From positions 1 to 6,033 of the forward strand of contig VGQR01000131.1 in assembly GCA_016882345.1 (NCBI GenBank): a stretch of 6,033 nucleotides of DNA, given 5' to 3'. Below, in pieces: positions 1 to 6,033 of this stretch. Position numbers and translations under genes: made by a program. Positions within the stretch are counted from its first letter, which is position 1, and each line of letters starts with the position of its first letter. The DNA comes from Cyanobacteria bacterium K_DeepCast_35m_m2_023 (GTDB taxonomy: Bacteria > Cyanobacteriota > Cyanobacteriia > PCC-6307 > Cyanobiaceae). The notes below the pieces were generated by a model. That model saw nothing but the letters and a program-made list of their open reading frames with translations, did no database searches and had not been told where the DNA came from.

Positions 1-397
1 GTGGCGGGGCCGGAGAGGCCACAGCGGGCTTGTCGGTGGCCAGCGTCTGAGGGGTGATCAGCTCGGGCAGTTGCCAGGGATCGTTCTCTGGCTGCAGAAC
101 ACCAGCTGGGGCAACACCCTTGGGGGGCACCGTGGTGTTGGCTGCTGCCGCTGGCGCGCTGTCCACCGCCGTACGAACCCGGCCGAGCCCTTGCTGCAAC
201 CAGGCAATGCCATCCTCTCCGCAACTGCGCAACAAGACGCCGTGCACAAACTCAGCAAAGCTGGTCCAGCCGCGGCGATGGACCCATTGCTGGGCCAGCC
301 GCAGGGCCAGGGGCTGCTGACGTTGGATCACAGCATCAATCAGCAGGGCCGCCGGGTCGGGGCGGTCCGGCGGTAGGGGGCGACGGGGATCGGGCAC
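1..397 (-). CDS. Unrecognised protein, N-terminal 132 residues (runs off left edge)
   Basis: The reading frame is open from a GTG at 397 to the window edge, so the C-terminus is missing. The frame is the same as that of the upstream permease, whose TGA lies at 410-412. The start must therefore fall after that stop, and GTG at 397 is the first candidate, 12 bp downstream. An AAGG sits only two bases before it, so ribosome binding looks poor; a later GTG at 331 is an alternative. Residues 1-15 are rich in Pro, Asp and Arg. Residues 16-78 look helical and soluble, with a Trp/His/Arg patch (QQWVHRRGWTSFAEF, 36-50) and a second helix (EDGIAWLQQGLGRV, 61-74). Residues 79-132 are low-complexity Ala/Pro/Thr, probably a flexible linker. 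I see no signal peptide, membrane segment or catalytic motif, and I do not recognise the family. Position suggests co-transcription with the ABC exporter genes. Confidence 0.75.
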   Translation of the reverse strand, partial: MPDPRRPLPPDRPDPAALLIDAVIQRQQPLALRLAQQWVHRRGWTSFAEFVHGVLLRSCGEDGIAWLQQGLGRVRTAVDSAPAAAANTTVPPKGVAPAGVLQPENDPWQLPELITPQTLATDKPAVASPAPP

Positions 398-409
398 AAC
401 CTTGCAGGA

Positions 410-1270
410 TCAGGAGAGCTTGCGATCCAGCAGGGGGCGGATCGCCAGAAACAATCCAAAGGCCAGGGCGGCGAGGATCCCCAGACAGGTGACGGTGTTG
501 AGGGTTCCGTAGGGAGCCACCAACACAACCGTGCTGAGCGAGAGATCTCCGGCGTAGGCAGCCCGGATCGGTTCTATCGCGAAGGTAAGGGGATTCAGGG
601 CCGCAAGCCACCCCAGCCAGCCAGGCATGAAACTCAAGGGCGCCAACGCCGTGCTGGCAAACAGCAGTGGCAGGTTGGCCACAAAAATCACAGCGATCAA
701 TTCAATGTGACCCGGCAGGGCAAAGGCCAGGCCCAGGCTCAGGGCTGTGACCGCGAACACCAACAGCAGCAGGGTCACCAGCACCAGCAGCAGTCCGGCG
801 CCCCCCGGCCAGCCATAGCCCAGCAGGGCCGCGGTGACCATGATTGCGGCGCTCTGCACCAAGCTCAAGGCGGTGATGTAGAGCACCGAAGCCAGCACAA
901 TCGAGCTGCGCGAGCGCAGGGGGGCCACCAGCATGCGGTTGAGGAAGCCGAATTCGCGATCAAACATCACCGGCAAGCCGGCGTTGAGGGCGCCGCTGAA
1001 GGCGGTGAAGACGATCACGCCGGCCCCCAGAAAACGCCCATAGCTGATGCCGCCGGGCAGGAGTCCTGCCGGTGCATTGGCAAATAGGGCACCAAACAGA
1101 ATGAGCCAGATCAGCGGTTGCAGCACGCCAGCCACCAGCGTCGAGGGGCGGCGTGCCAATTGCACGAACAACCGGCGCGTCAGGGCCAGGGTCTCCTGGC
1201 TGATCTCGGCCAGAGCCGAAGGCTCTGCCGCTGGGGTGGGGGCCTCGAGGCTGGGATGGGCAGTGGTCAT
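410..1270 (-). CDS. ABC-2 type transporter permease (Ycf38/DrrB-like)
   Basis: Membrane subunit of an ABC exporter, 286 residues from the ATG at 1270. This start is chosen over an upstream in-frame start at 1351 because the extra 27 residues would overlap the ATPase gene and because GAGAGGA lies about 11 bases before the ATG. A soluble N-terminus (1-42) precedes about six hydrophobic segments, near 44-64, 78-100, 124-150, 158-182, 188-213 and 255-280. ABC-2 hallmarks are the cytoplasmic stretch FDREFGFLNRMLVAPLRSR (103-121) and LNPLTFAIEPIRAAY (225-239) before the last segment. The N-terminal part, ETLALTRRLFVQLARRPSTL, resembles the plastid/cyanobacterial Ycf38 group as I remember it. The gene starts 16 bp after the ATPase stop, so the two very likely form one exporter. 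The substrate cannot be read from sequence; annotations such as drug efflux would only be family inheritance. Confidence 0.93.
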   Translation of the reverse strand: MTTAHPSLEAPTPAAEPSALAEISQETLALTRRLFVQLARRPSTLVAGVLQPLIWLILFGALFANAPAGLLPGGISYGRFLGAGVIVFTAFSGALNAGLPVMFDREFGFLNRMLVAPLRSRSSIVLASVLYITALSLVQSAAIMVTAALLGYGWPGGAGLLLVLVTLLLLVFAVTALSLGLAFALPGHIELIAVIFVANLPLLFASTALAPLSFMPGWLGWLAALNPLTFAIEPIRAAYAGDLSLSTVVLVAPYGTLNTVTCLGILAALAFGLFLAIRPLLDRKLS

Positions 1271-1286
1271 GAACTTGGGTTTCCTC

Positions 1287-2309
1287 TCAACGCATGCTTT
1301 GTTTGCGTTCGGCCTTGGCGTCGCGGCTGCCGGCCACGGCCAGTTCCGCATCCATCAGGGTGCGGCCTGTGGCCTGCAGATAGACATCATCCAGGCTGGG
1401 GCGGCTCTGGGCCAGGGCGAAGACCGGCAGATCCGCTTCGGCCAGCTGGCGGCGCAACTGCTCGACGACACCGTCACCGTCGATCACCAGGTTCAGCGAG
1501 AACCCCTGAGCCCGGTTCACCACCACCTGGCGTACGCCGGCGCAATCCTTCAACAGCGACTGAACTTTGAGCGCTTCGTCCTCGCTGCTGAATTCGCGCA
1601 CCCGCAGGGTGACGCGATCGCCCCCCAAGGCCGCCTTGAGCTCATTCGGTGAGCCGGTCGCAATGACGCGGCCATGGTCGATGATGGCCAGCTGGTCGGC
1701 CAGGGCATCCACCTCTTCGAGGTAGTGGCTGCTCAGCATCACCGTCGTGCCGGCGTCGCGCAGCTGTTGCAGCACCTGCCAGATGGCGGTGCGGCTTTCG
1801 ATGTCGAGGCCGACAGTGGGTTCATCGAGCACCAGCACCTTGGGCCTGTGCAGCAGGCCGGCCGCCAGGTCCAGACGGCGGCGCATCCCGCCTGAATACC
1901 CACCGCAACGTCGGTCGATCCAGGCGTCCATGCCCAGCAGTCCGATCAACTCGGCAATGCGCCGGTCGCGGGCCTGGCGTTGCAGGTGATACAGGTCACC
2001 TTGAAGCTGCAGCAGCTCGCGGCCGCTCAAAATCTTGTCGATGGCCACCTCCTGGGCGACATAGCCCAACAGGCGACGCACGCCGCGGGGATCGGCCAGG
2101 GCATCGATGCCTGCCACCGTCACCGCGCCGCTGTCAGGGGCCAACAGGGTGCAGAGGATGCGCAGGGTGGTGGTCTTGCCAGCCCCGTTGGGCCCCAGCA
2201 GGCCAAACAGACTGCCCTCGGGCACGCTGAGGCTCAGGTCGTCGAGGGCGATCACCCCGCCGGTCTTGTCGCCGGCGTAGCGCTTGCTGAGGTGCTTCAG
2301 CTCGATCAA
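1287..2309 (-). CDS. ABC transporter ATP-binding protein (DrrA-like)
   Basis: Cytoplasmic ATPase of an ABC exporter, 340 residues. All nucleotide-binding motifs are intact: Walker A GPNGAGKT (39-46), Q-loop Gln86 in YVAQE, signature YSGGMRRR (138-145), Walker B VLVLDEP (158-164) with catalytic Glu163, D-loop GLD (167-169) and switch His195. After about residue 230 comes an extra C-terminal domain of about 110 residues, as in the DrrA/NatA-type exporters. The start is TTG at 2309: an in-frame TGA lies eight codons upstream, no other start codon falls between, and GGAG stands about 11 bases before the TTG. The gene lies 38 bp after ctaB and 16 bp before the permease, which is its obvious partner. 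Family similarity shows an export-type ABC2 system but not the cargo. A heme-related, lipid or drug substrate are all possible. Confidence 0.95.
   Translation of the reverse strand: MIELKHLSKRYAGDKTGGVIALDDLSLSVPEGSLFGLLGPNGAGKTTTLRILCTLLAPDSGAVTVAGIDALADPRGVRRLLGYVAQEVAIDKILSGRELLQLQGDLYHLQRQARDRRIAELIGLLGMDAWIDRRCGGYSGGMRRRLDLAAGLLHRPKVLVLDEPTVGLDIESRTAIWQVLQQLRDAGTTVMLSSHYLEEVDALADQLAIIDHGRVIATGSPNELKAALGGDRVTLRVREFSSEDEALKVQSLLKDCAGVRQVVVNRAQGFSLNLVIDGDGVVEQLRRQLAEADLPVFALAQSRPSLDDVYLQATGRTLMDAELAVAGSRDAKAERKQSMR
1614..1621. repeat. HIP1 octamer (GCGATCGC)
   Basis: A single perfect copy of the palindromic cyanobacterial HIP1 octamer lies inside the ABC ATPase gene. HIP1 is very abundant in many cyanobacterial genomes but sparse in most picocyanobacteria. 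One copy in 6 kb of GC-rich DNA could also be chance, so it carries little weight. Confidence 0.4.
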
Positions 2310-2347
2310 AGCCGAACGGTCTCCAGAAACTCAGCGGCGGGGCGAAT

Positions 2348-3337
2348 CTAAGGGGCTCCGGGGGGCAGCAGCTGAACCAGAAGATCCTGGAGCTGCAGCA
2401 CCGAGGCCTGGGGTGTGCGTGCCAGCAGCAGCAACAGGCAGACGCCAAAGAGATAGAAGATCGACCAGCGAAACACACCCCGGGCCGCCGAGGGGTCTTC
2501 AGGGTGTTGCCAGAGCCGCTGGCACTGCTGCAGCAGCCGGGCATTGAACGGAATCAGGAGCATTCCGTACAGCCAGCCGCCACTGGGCAGCACCACCATG
2601 CCGCCGAAACTGAGCACAACCGTCAACCAGGCATAGGTGCGAATCGCCCGCACCGTAACGGCCACACCTTTGACCACGGGCAGCATTGGAATGCCGACCG
2701 AGCGGTAATCGTCGCGAAGCAGCAGCGCCAGGGCCCAGAAATGGGCTGGAGTCCAGACCATCACCAGGCTGAACAGCCACCCGGCACCGACACCCAGGTG
2801 CCCGCTCAGGGCGGCAGCCCCCACCAGCGGTGGTATGGCGCCGGCGACCCCGCCGATAACAATGTTCTGGGTTGTGCGCGGCTTGAGCAGGGCGGTGTAA
2901 AGCAGCACATAGCTGCACAGACCCAACAGCGCCAGGGCCGCAGCCAGGGCATTGACGCCAAGGCACAGCACCAGCACCGATCCCAGGGTCAGCACGACGG
3001 CCAGCGTCATCGCCGCGTTTTGGGCCAACCGGCCCGAAGGCAGTGCACGGGCGCTGGTGCGCAGCATGCGCCCGTCGAGCTCCTGTTCCCAGAGGCAATT
3101 GAGAATGCCAGCCGCGGCCGAAGCCAGGGTTCCGCCGAGCAGGGTCAGCCCGATGGTGCCCGCCGAAGCGGGCCACTCGGGTACGACGGCCATCCCCCCC
3201 AGGGTGGTCGCCAGCAATAACGGAATCAGCCGGGGCTTGGCAATTTCGAGCCAGGCCGGCAGAACAACCGAGCGGGGAGGCGTGGGGCTGCTGGCTGCGG
3301 GGGCCTGGTCGTTCTTGAGCAGAGAGGCGCTAACCAC
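2348..3337 (-). CDS. ctaB: Protoheme IX farnesyltransferase (heme O synthase)
   Basis: Integral membrane prenyltransferase (UbiA superfamily) that adds a farnesyl group from farnesyl diphosphate to heme B, giving heme O for CtaA. It has 329 residues, within the usual size range, with a 25-residue Ala/Pro/Ser-rich N-terminal extension. Visible family motifs are AKPRLI (33-38), the first prenyl-diphosphate motif N80-x3-E84-x3-D88 followed by RTSARALP (93-100), the loop [20 protein letters not shown] (151-170), and [14 protein letters not shown] (208-221). The first acidic residue is Glu84 where most relatives have Asp. About nine hydrophobic segments are present. The start is GTG at 3337, with GGGAGA six bases upstream; there is no internal ATG before residue 49. 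The gene overlaps the end of ctaA by 8 bp, implying coupled translation. Confidence 0.97.
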   Translation of the reverse strand: MVSASLLKNDQAPAASSPTPPRSVVLPAWLEIAKPRLIPLLLATTLGGMAVVPEWPASAGTIGLTLLGGTLASAAAGILNCLWEQELDGRMLRTSARALPSGRLAQNAAMTLAVVLTLGSVLVLCLGVNALAAALALLGLCSYVLLYTALLKPRTTQNIVIGGVAGAIPPLVGAAALSGHLGVGAGWLFSLVMVWTPAHFWALALLLRDDYRSVGIPMLPVVKGVAVTVRAIRTYAWLTVVLSFGGMVVLPSGGWLYGMLLIPFNARLLQQCQRLWQHPEDPSAARGVFRWSIFYLFGVCLLLLLARTPQASVLQLQDLLVQLLPPGAP

Positions 3338-4244
3338 GGGCCATCTCCCGGCTGAGACCTGCGGTCAGCACCGCAACCAGTAAGGCGGCGACCACCTGAT
3401 GGGCCACGGTGACCAGGGGGGCCTGCAGGGCGAGTCGCAGGGTGCCCACGCCCAGACCGACTTGCAGCAGCACCAGGCTGGCGGCCCCCAAGCTGAGGCC
3501 CAGGGCGACACCGCGAACCCTCAGGGCTAGGGCAGCACCTGCCTGCACAAGCACCATTGCTGCGGCAATGCTGGCCCCATGGCGGTGGGCCAGCAGCCAG
3601 CTGCAGCTGTCGCCGTTGGCAAAACAGCGCTCGGCGGCCCATTGGGTCGCCATGGTGCTGCCCAACAGGCACTGGGCCAGAACTCCCAACAGACTCACAA
3701 GACCCAGAGCGATCCACAGCCGTGGTGCAGGCGGGGTCGGCTGGTGGATGGATGCTGAGCTGGTTTGTTGTGGGGTTGCGTTGTGGTTGAGCAACTGTTG
3801 GCTGGTGGCGCTGATCAGGGCCACCAGCAGCAGCGCCACCGCCAGATGGGCTGTAACCACTGCGCTGGGCAGCAGGGCCAGCACCGTGAGGGCGCCCAGG
3901 CCGCCTTGCACCATGACCAACAGCAACGCGCCTGCGCTCAACCAGGGCAGCCAGCGCGGCAGTTGGCGCCGTTGCCACAGGCTCACACCGGCCAGCACCA
4001 GCAGGGCCACGCCAACGACAAAGGCATCGAGCCGGTGGAACCACTCCAGAAAGACCTGCATGTTCATCTGCCCACCGGGCATGAGAGAGCCGTAACAGAG
4101 GGGCCAATCGGGACAGGCCAGGCCCGCTTCCATGACGCGGGTGGCGCCGCCGATGCCGACAAGCGCCACCAGGGCCACGACCAGATGGGCGCACAACTGG
4201 GCCAGAGAGCGCCTGAGACGGTTGTCTTGCCAGTGCGCTTCCAC
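3330..4244 (-). CDS. ctaA: Heme A synthase (CtaA/COX15)
   Basis: Membrane enzyme that oxidises the C8 methyl of heme O to a formyl group, giving heme A for cytochrome oxidase. It has 304 residues and eight predicted membrane segments arranged as two four-helix halves joined by a Gln/Ser/Pro-rich linker (148-175). Conserved elements are [21 protein letters not shown] (32-52), Glu67 and His70 in EWFHR, His133 in TAHL, His220 in AHRHG and His282 in AHQ; the four His are the expected heme ligands. Two cysteine pairs, C44/C50 and C207/C214, lie in matching outer loops, as in Bacillus CtaA. GTG at 4244 is the first start codon after an in-frame TGA at 4266-4268; a GGAG lies only two bases before it, so ribosome binding is not optimal. 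The gene leads the minus-strand operon and faces ctaC across a shared control region. Confidence 0.97.
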   Translation of the reverse strand: MEAHWQDNRLRRSLAQLCAHLVVALVALVGIGGATRVMEAGLACPDWPLCYGSLMPGGQMNMQVFLEWFHRLDAFVVGVALLVLAGVSLWQRRQLPRWLPWLSAGALLLVMVQGGLGALTVLALLPSAVVTAHLAVALLLVALISATSQQLLNHNATPQQTSSASIHQPTPPAPRLWIALGLVSLLGVLAQCLLGSTMATQWAAERCFANGDSCSWLLAHRHGASIAAAMVLVQAGAALALRVRGVALGLSLGAASLVLLQVGLGVGTLRLALQAPLVTVAHQVVAALLVAVLTAGLSREMARG

Positions 4245-4430
4245 GACTCCAGACCGCGAGGGGCTTCAACGTAGCCATCACCTCTGGCAACGGCGCTTTC
4301 TGGGCGTTTTGGTGATGGAGTTGAAACACGACGACGTCTTAGATGGCAAAGTGCGTGCAATTCCGCACCGCGGTCGCGCATTGCTGCCGAACTCCATAGG
4401 GTGAGTTCTCTCAGATGTGCGCCTGGGGCA
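4245..4430. promoter_or_regulatory. Divergent ctaA / ctaC control region
   Basis: These 186 bp separate the divergent starts of ctaA and ctaC and must hold, or lie next to, the promoters of both units. I looked for -35/-10 pairs on both strands and found none with good spacing; TTGAAA (4321-4326) and TAGATG (4340-4345) on the plus strand are only 13 bases apart. A short palindrome GACGTC lies at 4333-4338 and a larger imperfect one at 4357-4384. No convincing small gene is present. Confidence 0.6.
4357..4384. promoter_or_regulatory. Imperfect 28-bp palindrome, possible operator
   Basis: The arms GCAAT (4357-4361) and ATTGC (4380-4384) share an exact centre with the perfect core ACCGCGGT (4367-4374). 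Ten of 14 base pairs are symmetrical. It lies 46 bp before the ctaC ATG and 112 bp before the ctaA GTG, a suitable place for a dimeric regulator. Its function is inferred from symmetry and position alone. Confidence 0.35.
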
Positions 4431-5297
4431 ATGGCTGTACCCACCGCCCTGATCACCCTGTTGGTCGGCGTTGTGCTGACCCTCTCCGGACTATGGGTTG
4501 GTCACAACGTCAAACTGCTGCCGATCGACGCCAGTAGCAATGCGCCGGTCTACGACGCCCTGTTTGAGGTGTTGTTCAGCATCGGCACGATTCTGTTCCT
4601 CGGCATAGTCGGCTTGCTCGTCTACAGCCTCGTGCGGTTTCGGCGACGACCCGGCGAAACCGGCGACGGCCAGGCCATCGAAGGCAATCTGCCGCTCGAA
4701 ATCGTCTGGACCGCCATCCCGGCCGTAGTCGTATTGTTTGTAGGGCTTTACAGCTACGACATCTACGAGCAGATGGGTGGCATGGCGTCGTTCCATGATC
4801 ACAGCGCCATGACCGCCATGGCCGAACAGGTGGCCTACCTGCCTGATTCAGAGCCATCAGATGCCGGAGACCAGCCCCGCATCTGGGGCGGCATCGGTCA
4901 GAGCGGTGCTGACAATCCCGTGCTGCCCGTGGATGTCACGGCCATGCAGTTTGCCTTCATCTTTCACTACCCCGGCGTCGACATCACCAGTGGTGAGTTG
5001 CATATACCGCTTGGTCAGAGCGTCCAGTTGCGGATGGAGGCCAAAGACGTGATCCATGCTTTCTGGGTGCCCCAATTCCGTCTCAAGCAGGACGTGATTC
5101 CTGGCCAACCCACGCTGCTGACGTTTACGCCAACGCGCGCGGGGACCTACCCGGTGGTCTGCGCCGAGTTGTGTGGGCCTTATCACGGTGGTATGCGCAC
5201 CAATGTGGTCGTGCATGAACCCGAGGCCTATGAGGCCTGGCTCAAAGCCAATCAGCCCGCCACTGTGGCCGCGGCTGCCGGCCTGCCGACGGGCTGA
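4431..5297 (+). CDS. ctaC: Cytochrome c oxidase subunit II (CuA subunit)
   Basis: Subunit II of the aa3-type terminal oxidase. It takes electrons from a soluble donor (cytochrome c or plastocyanin) through its CuA centre and passes them to subunit I. It has 288 residues from the ATG at 4431. An in-frame GTG at 4401 would add ten residues, but the hydrophobic N-terminal segment begins right at MAVPTAL, and neither start has a strong ribosome site. Hydrophobic segments lie near 4-24, 47-70 and 90-112; the first may be a signal or anchor. A variable His/Met-bearing loop (115-164) leads to the cupredoxin domain. The CuA ligands are complete: His209 in VIHAFWVP, then C244, E246, C248, H252 and M255 in CAELCGPYHGGM. 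The usual aromatic QWxW donor-docking stretch reads QFAF (173-176). It is the first gene of the plus-strand unit, followed by ctaD after 40 bp. Confidence 0.97.
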   Translation: MAVPTALITLLVGVVLTLSGLWVGHNVKLLPIDASSNAPVYDALFEVLFSIGTILFLGIVGLLVYSLVRFRRRPGETGDGQAIEGNLPLEIVWTAIPAVVVLFVGLYSYDIYEQMGGMASFHDHSAMTAMAEQVAYLPDSEPSDAGDQPRIWGGIGQSGADNPVLPVDVTAMQFAFIFHYPGVDITSGELHIPLGQSVQLRMEAKDVIHAFWVPQFRLKQDVIPGQPTLLTFTPTRAGTYPVVCAELCGPYHGGMRTNVVVHEPEAYEAWLKANQPATVAAAAGLPTG

Positions 5298-5341
5298 TGC
5301 TGTCCCGTCTTCCCGTTTGTGCTGTTCTTGAGCTGTCATGA
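5297..5341 (+). other. Possible 14-codon minigene bridging ctaC and ctaD
   Basis: An ATG overlaps the ctaC stop (TGATG) and opens a 14-codon frame, MLSRLPVCAVLELS, whose TGA overlaps the ctaD ATG (ATGA). Such end-to-end overlaps can pass ribosomes from one gene to the next. There is no clear ribosome site of its own, and chance is a real alternative. Confidence 0.2.
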
Positions 5342-6033
5342 CTGTCACCAACCCCACCGAGCTTGATCAGGGCCTGCAACCACAAGGTTGGCTGCGCTAT
5401 TCCAGTTTCAGCCTTGACCACAAGGTCATCGGCATCCAATACCTGGTTTGCGGTTTCCTGTTCTATTTGATCGGTGGTGCCCTCGCAGGGGTGATCCGCA
5501 CCGAGTTGGCCAGCCCAATGGCCGATTTTGTCAGCCGCGACACCTACAACGAGGTGCTGACGCTGCACGGAACGATCATGATTTTTCTGTGGATTGTCCC
5601 GGTCGTTAATGGTGCGTTTGGCAACTATCTCATTCCCTTCTATGTGGGGGCTCGAGACATGGCATTTCCACGTCTCAATGCGGTGGCATTCTGGTTGATT
5701 CCACCTGCTGGCATTCTGCTGATCAGCAGTTATTTCTTGGCAGGAGCTGCGTCCCAGTCAGGCTGGACAGCCTACCCACCCCTGAGCCTCACGACGCCAG
5801 CTGAAGGGCAGATCGTCTGGATTTTGAGTGTGCTTTTGTTGGGTGGAAGTTCAATTTTCGGCGGCATCAATTTCATCGCTACGGTGTTGAAACTCAGGCG
5901 CCCAGGCCTGAAATTGATGCAGTTGCCTATGTTCTGCTGGGCCATGCTGGGCACCAGCATTCTTGTAGTTCTGGCCACGCCTGTGCTGGCTGGCACCTTG
6001 GTGCTGCTCAGTTTTGACATCATTGCCCACACC
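5338..6033 (+). CDS. ctaD: Cytochrome c oxidase subunit I, N-terminal 232 residues (runs off right edge)
   Basis: Catalytic heme-copper subunit of the aa3-type oxidase, which reduces oxygen to water and pumps protons. The ATG at 5338 starts a frame that stays open to the window end, covering less than half of a protein that usually has about 540-560 residues. The N-terminus has the typical SLDHKVIGIQY stretch (25-35) before the first membrane segment. His77 in LTLHGTIMIFLW is the expected ligand of low-spin heme a. D-channel residues are in place: Asp107 in GARDMAFPRLN, Asn96 in GNYLIP and Asn114. About five membrane segments are visible, near 31-53, 74-97, 113-136, 156-180 and 200-225. The binuclear-centre histidines, CuB ligands and the channel Glu lie outside the window. 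Its base composition is locally more AT-rich than the genes to its left. A subunit III gene (ctaE) probably follows, but it cannot be seen. Confidence 0.97.
   Translation, partial: MTVTNPTELDQGLQPQGWLRYSSFSLDHKVIGIQYLVCGFLFYLIGGALAGVIRTELASPMADFVSRDTYNEVLTLHGTIMIFLWIVPVVNGAFGNYLIPFYVGARDMAFPRLNAVAFWLIPPAGILLISSYFLAGAASQSGWTAYPPLSLTTPAEGQIVWILSVLLLGGSSIFGGINFIATVLKLRRPGLKLMQLPMFCWAMLGTSILVVLATPVLAGTLVLLSFDIIAHT

Noticed and set aside
398..412. Permease and left-edge gene in the same frame, split only by TGA plus four codons
   Set aside because: I considered readthrough or a gene broken by a stop. The permease already ends normally after its last membrane helix, and the next protein is soluble with its own start, so two separate genes is the simpler reading.
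1271..1351. Longer permease start at 1351
   Set aside because: The added 27 residues would overlap the ATPase coding end by 65 bp and look like out-of-frame sequence; the ATG at 1270 has a plausible ribosome site.
2310..2347. Possible terminator or promoter between ctaB and the ATPase gene
   Set aside because: No hairpin with a T-run and no convincing promoter elements; the gap is too short to argue for a separate transcription unit.
2504..3220. Long plus-strand open frame of 238 codons
   Set aside because: It lies wholly antisense to ctaB, and its Gln/Gly/His-rich product shows no domain. It is a by-product of the GC-rich codons on the other strand.
3226..4329. Long minus-strand open frame of 367 codons
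   Set aside because: It overlaps all of ctaA in another frame. The product is Arg/Pro/Gly-rich with no motif, while the ctaA frame has every family signature.
4321..4345. TTGAAA / TAGATG as a ctaC promoter
   Set aside because: The spacing is 13 bases rather than about 17, so it is not a credible sigma-70-type pair.

Overview
The window is GC-rich, gene-dense bacterial DNA that looks like a picocyanobacterium (marine or euryhaline Synechococcus/Cyanobium type). The evidence is the close family look of the cytochrome oxidase proteins, the divergent ctaA-ctaB / ctaC-ctaD arrangement, and the ABC exporter packed behind ctaB. One HIP1 octamer agrees with a cyanobacterium but is weak support. The genus is inferred, not proven.

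Minus strand, right to left: heme A synthase ctaA (3330-4244), protoheme IX farnesyltransferase ctaB (2348-3337), a DrrA-type ABC ATPase (1287-2309), an ABC-2 permease of Ycf38/DrrB type (410-1270), and the first 132 codons of an unrecognised protein that leaves the window at its left edge (1-397). These five genes are close together (8-bp overlap, then gaps of 38, 16 and 12 bp) and look like one transcription unit. Four of the five appear to use GTG or TTG starts.

Plus strand, left to right: a 186-bp divergent control region (4245-4430) with an imperfect 28-bp palindrome, then ctaC/coxB (4431-5297, complete CuA subunit II) and the first 232 codons of ctaD/coxA (5338-6033, subunit I, cut by the right edge).

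Together the window holds the aa3-type terminal oxidase structural genes and the two enzymes that make its heme: CtaB turns heme B into heme O, and CtaA turns heme O into heme A, which is inserted into CtaD. The ABC pair and the unknown protein have no proven role in this, but their tight linkage makes a link to heme or oxidase biogenesis a fair hypothesis. I found no RNA genes, CRISPR array, insertion sequence or prophage. This is mostly an ordinary core-genome region. The points worth a second look are the linked transporter and unknown gene, the palindrome, a 14-codon minigene bridging ctaC and ctaD, and a few residue changes in CtaB and CtaC.
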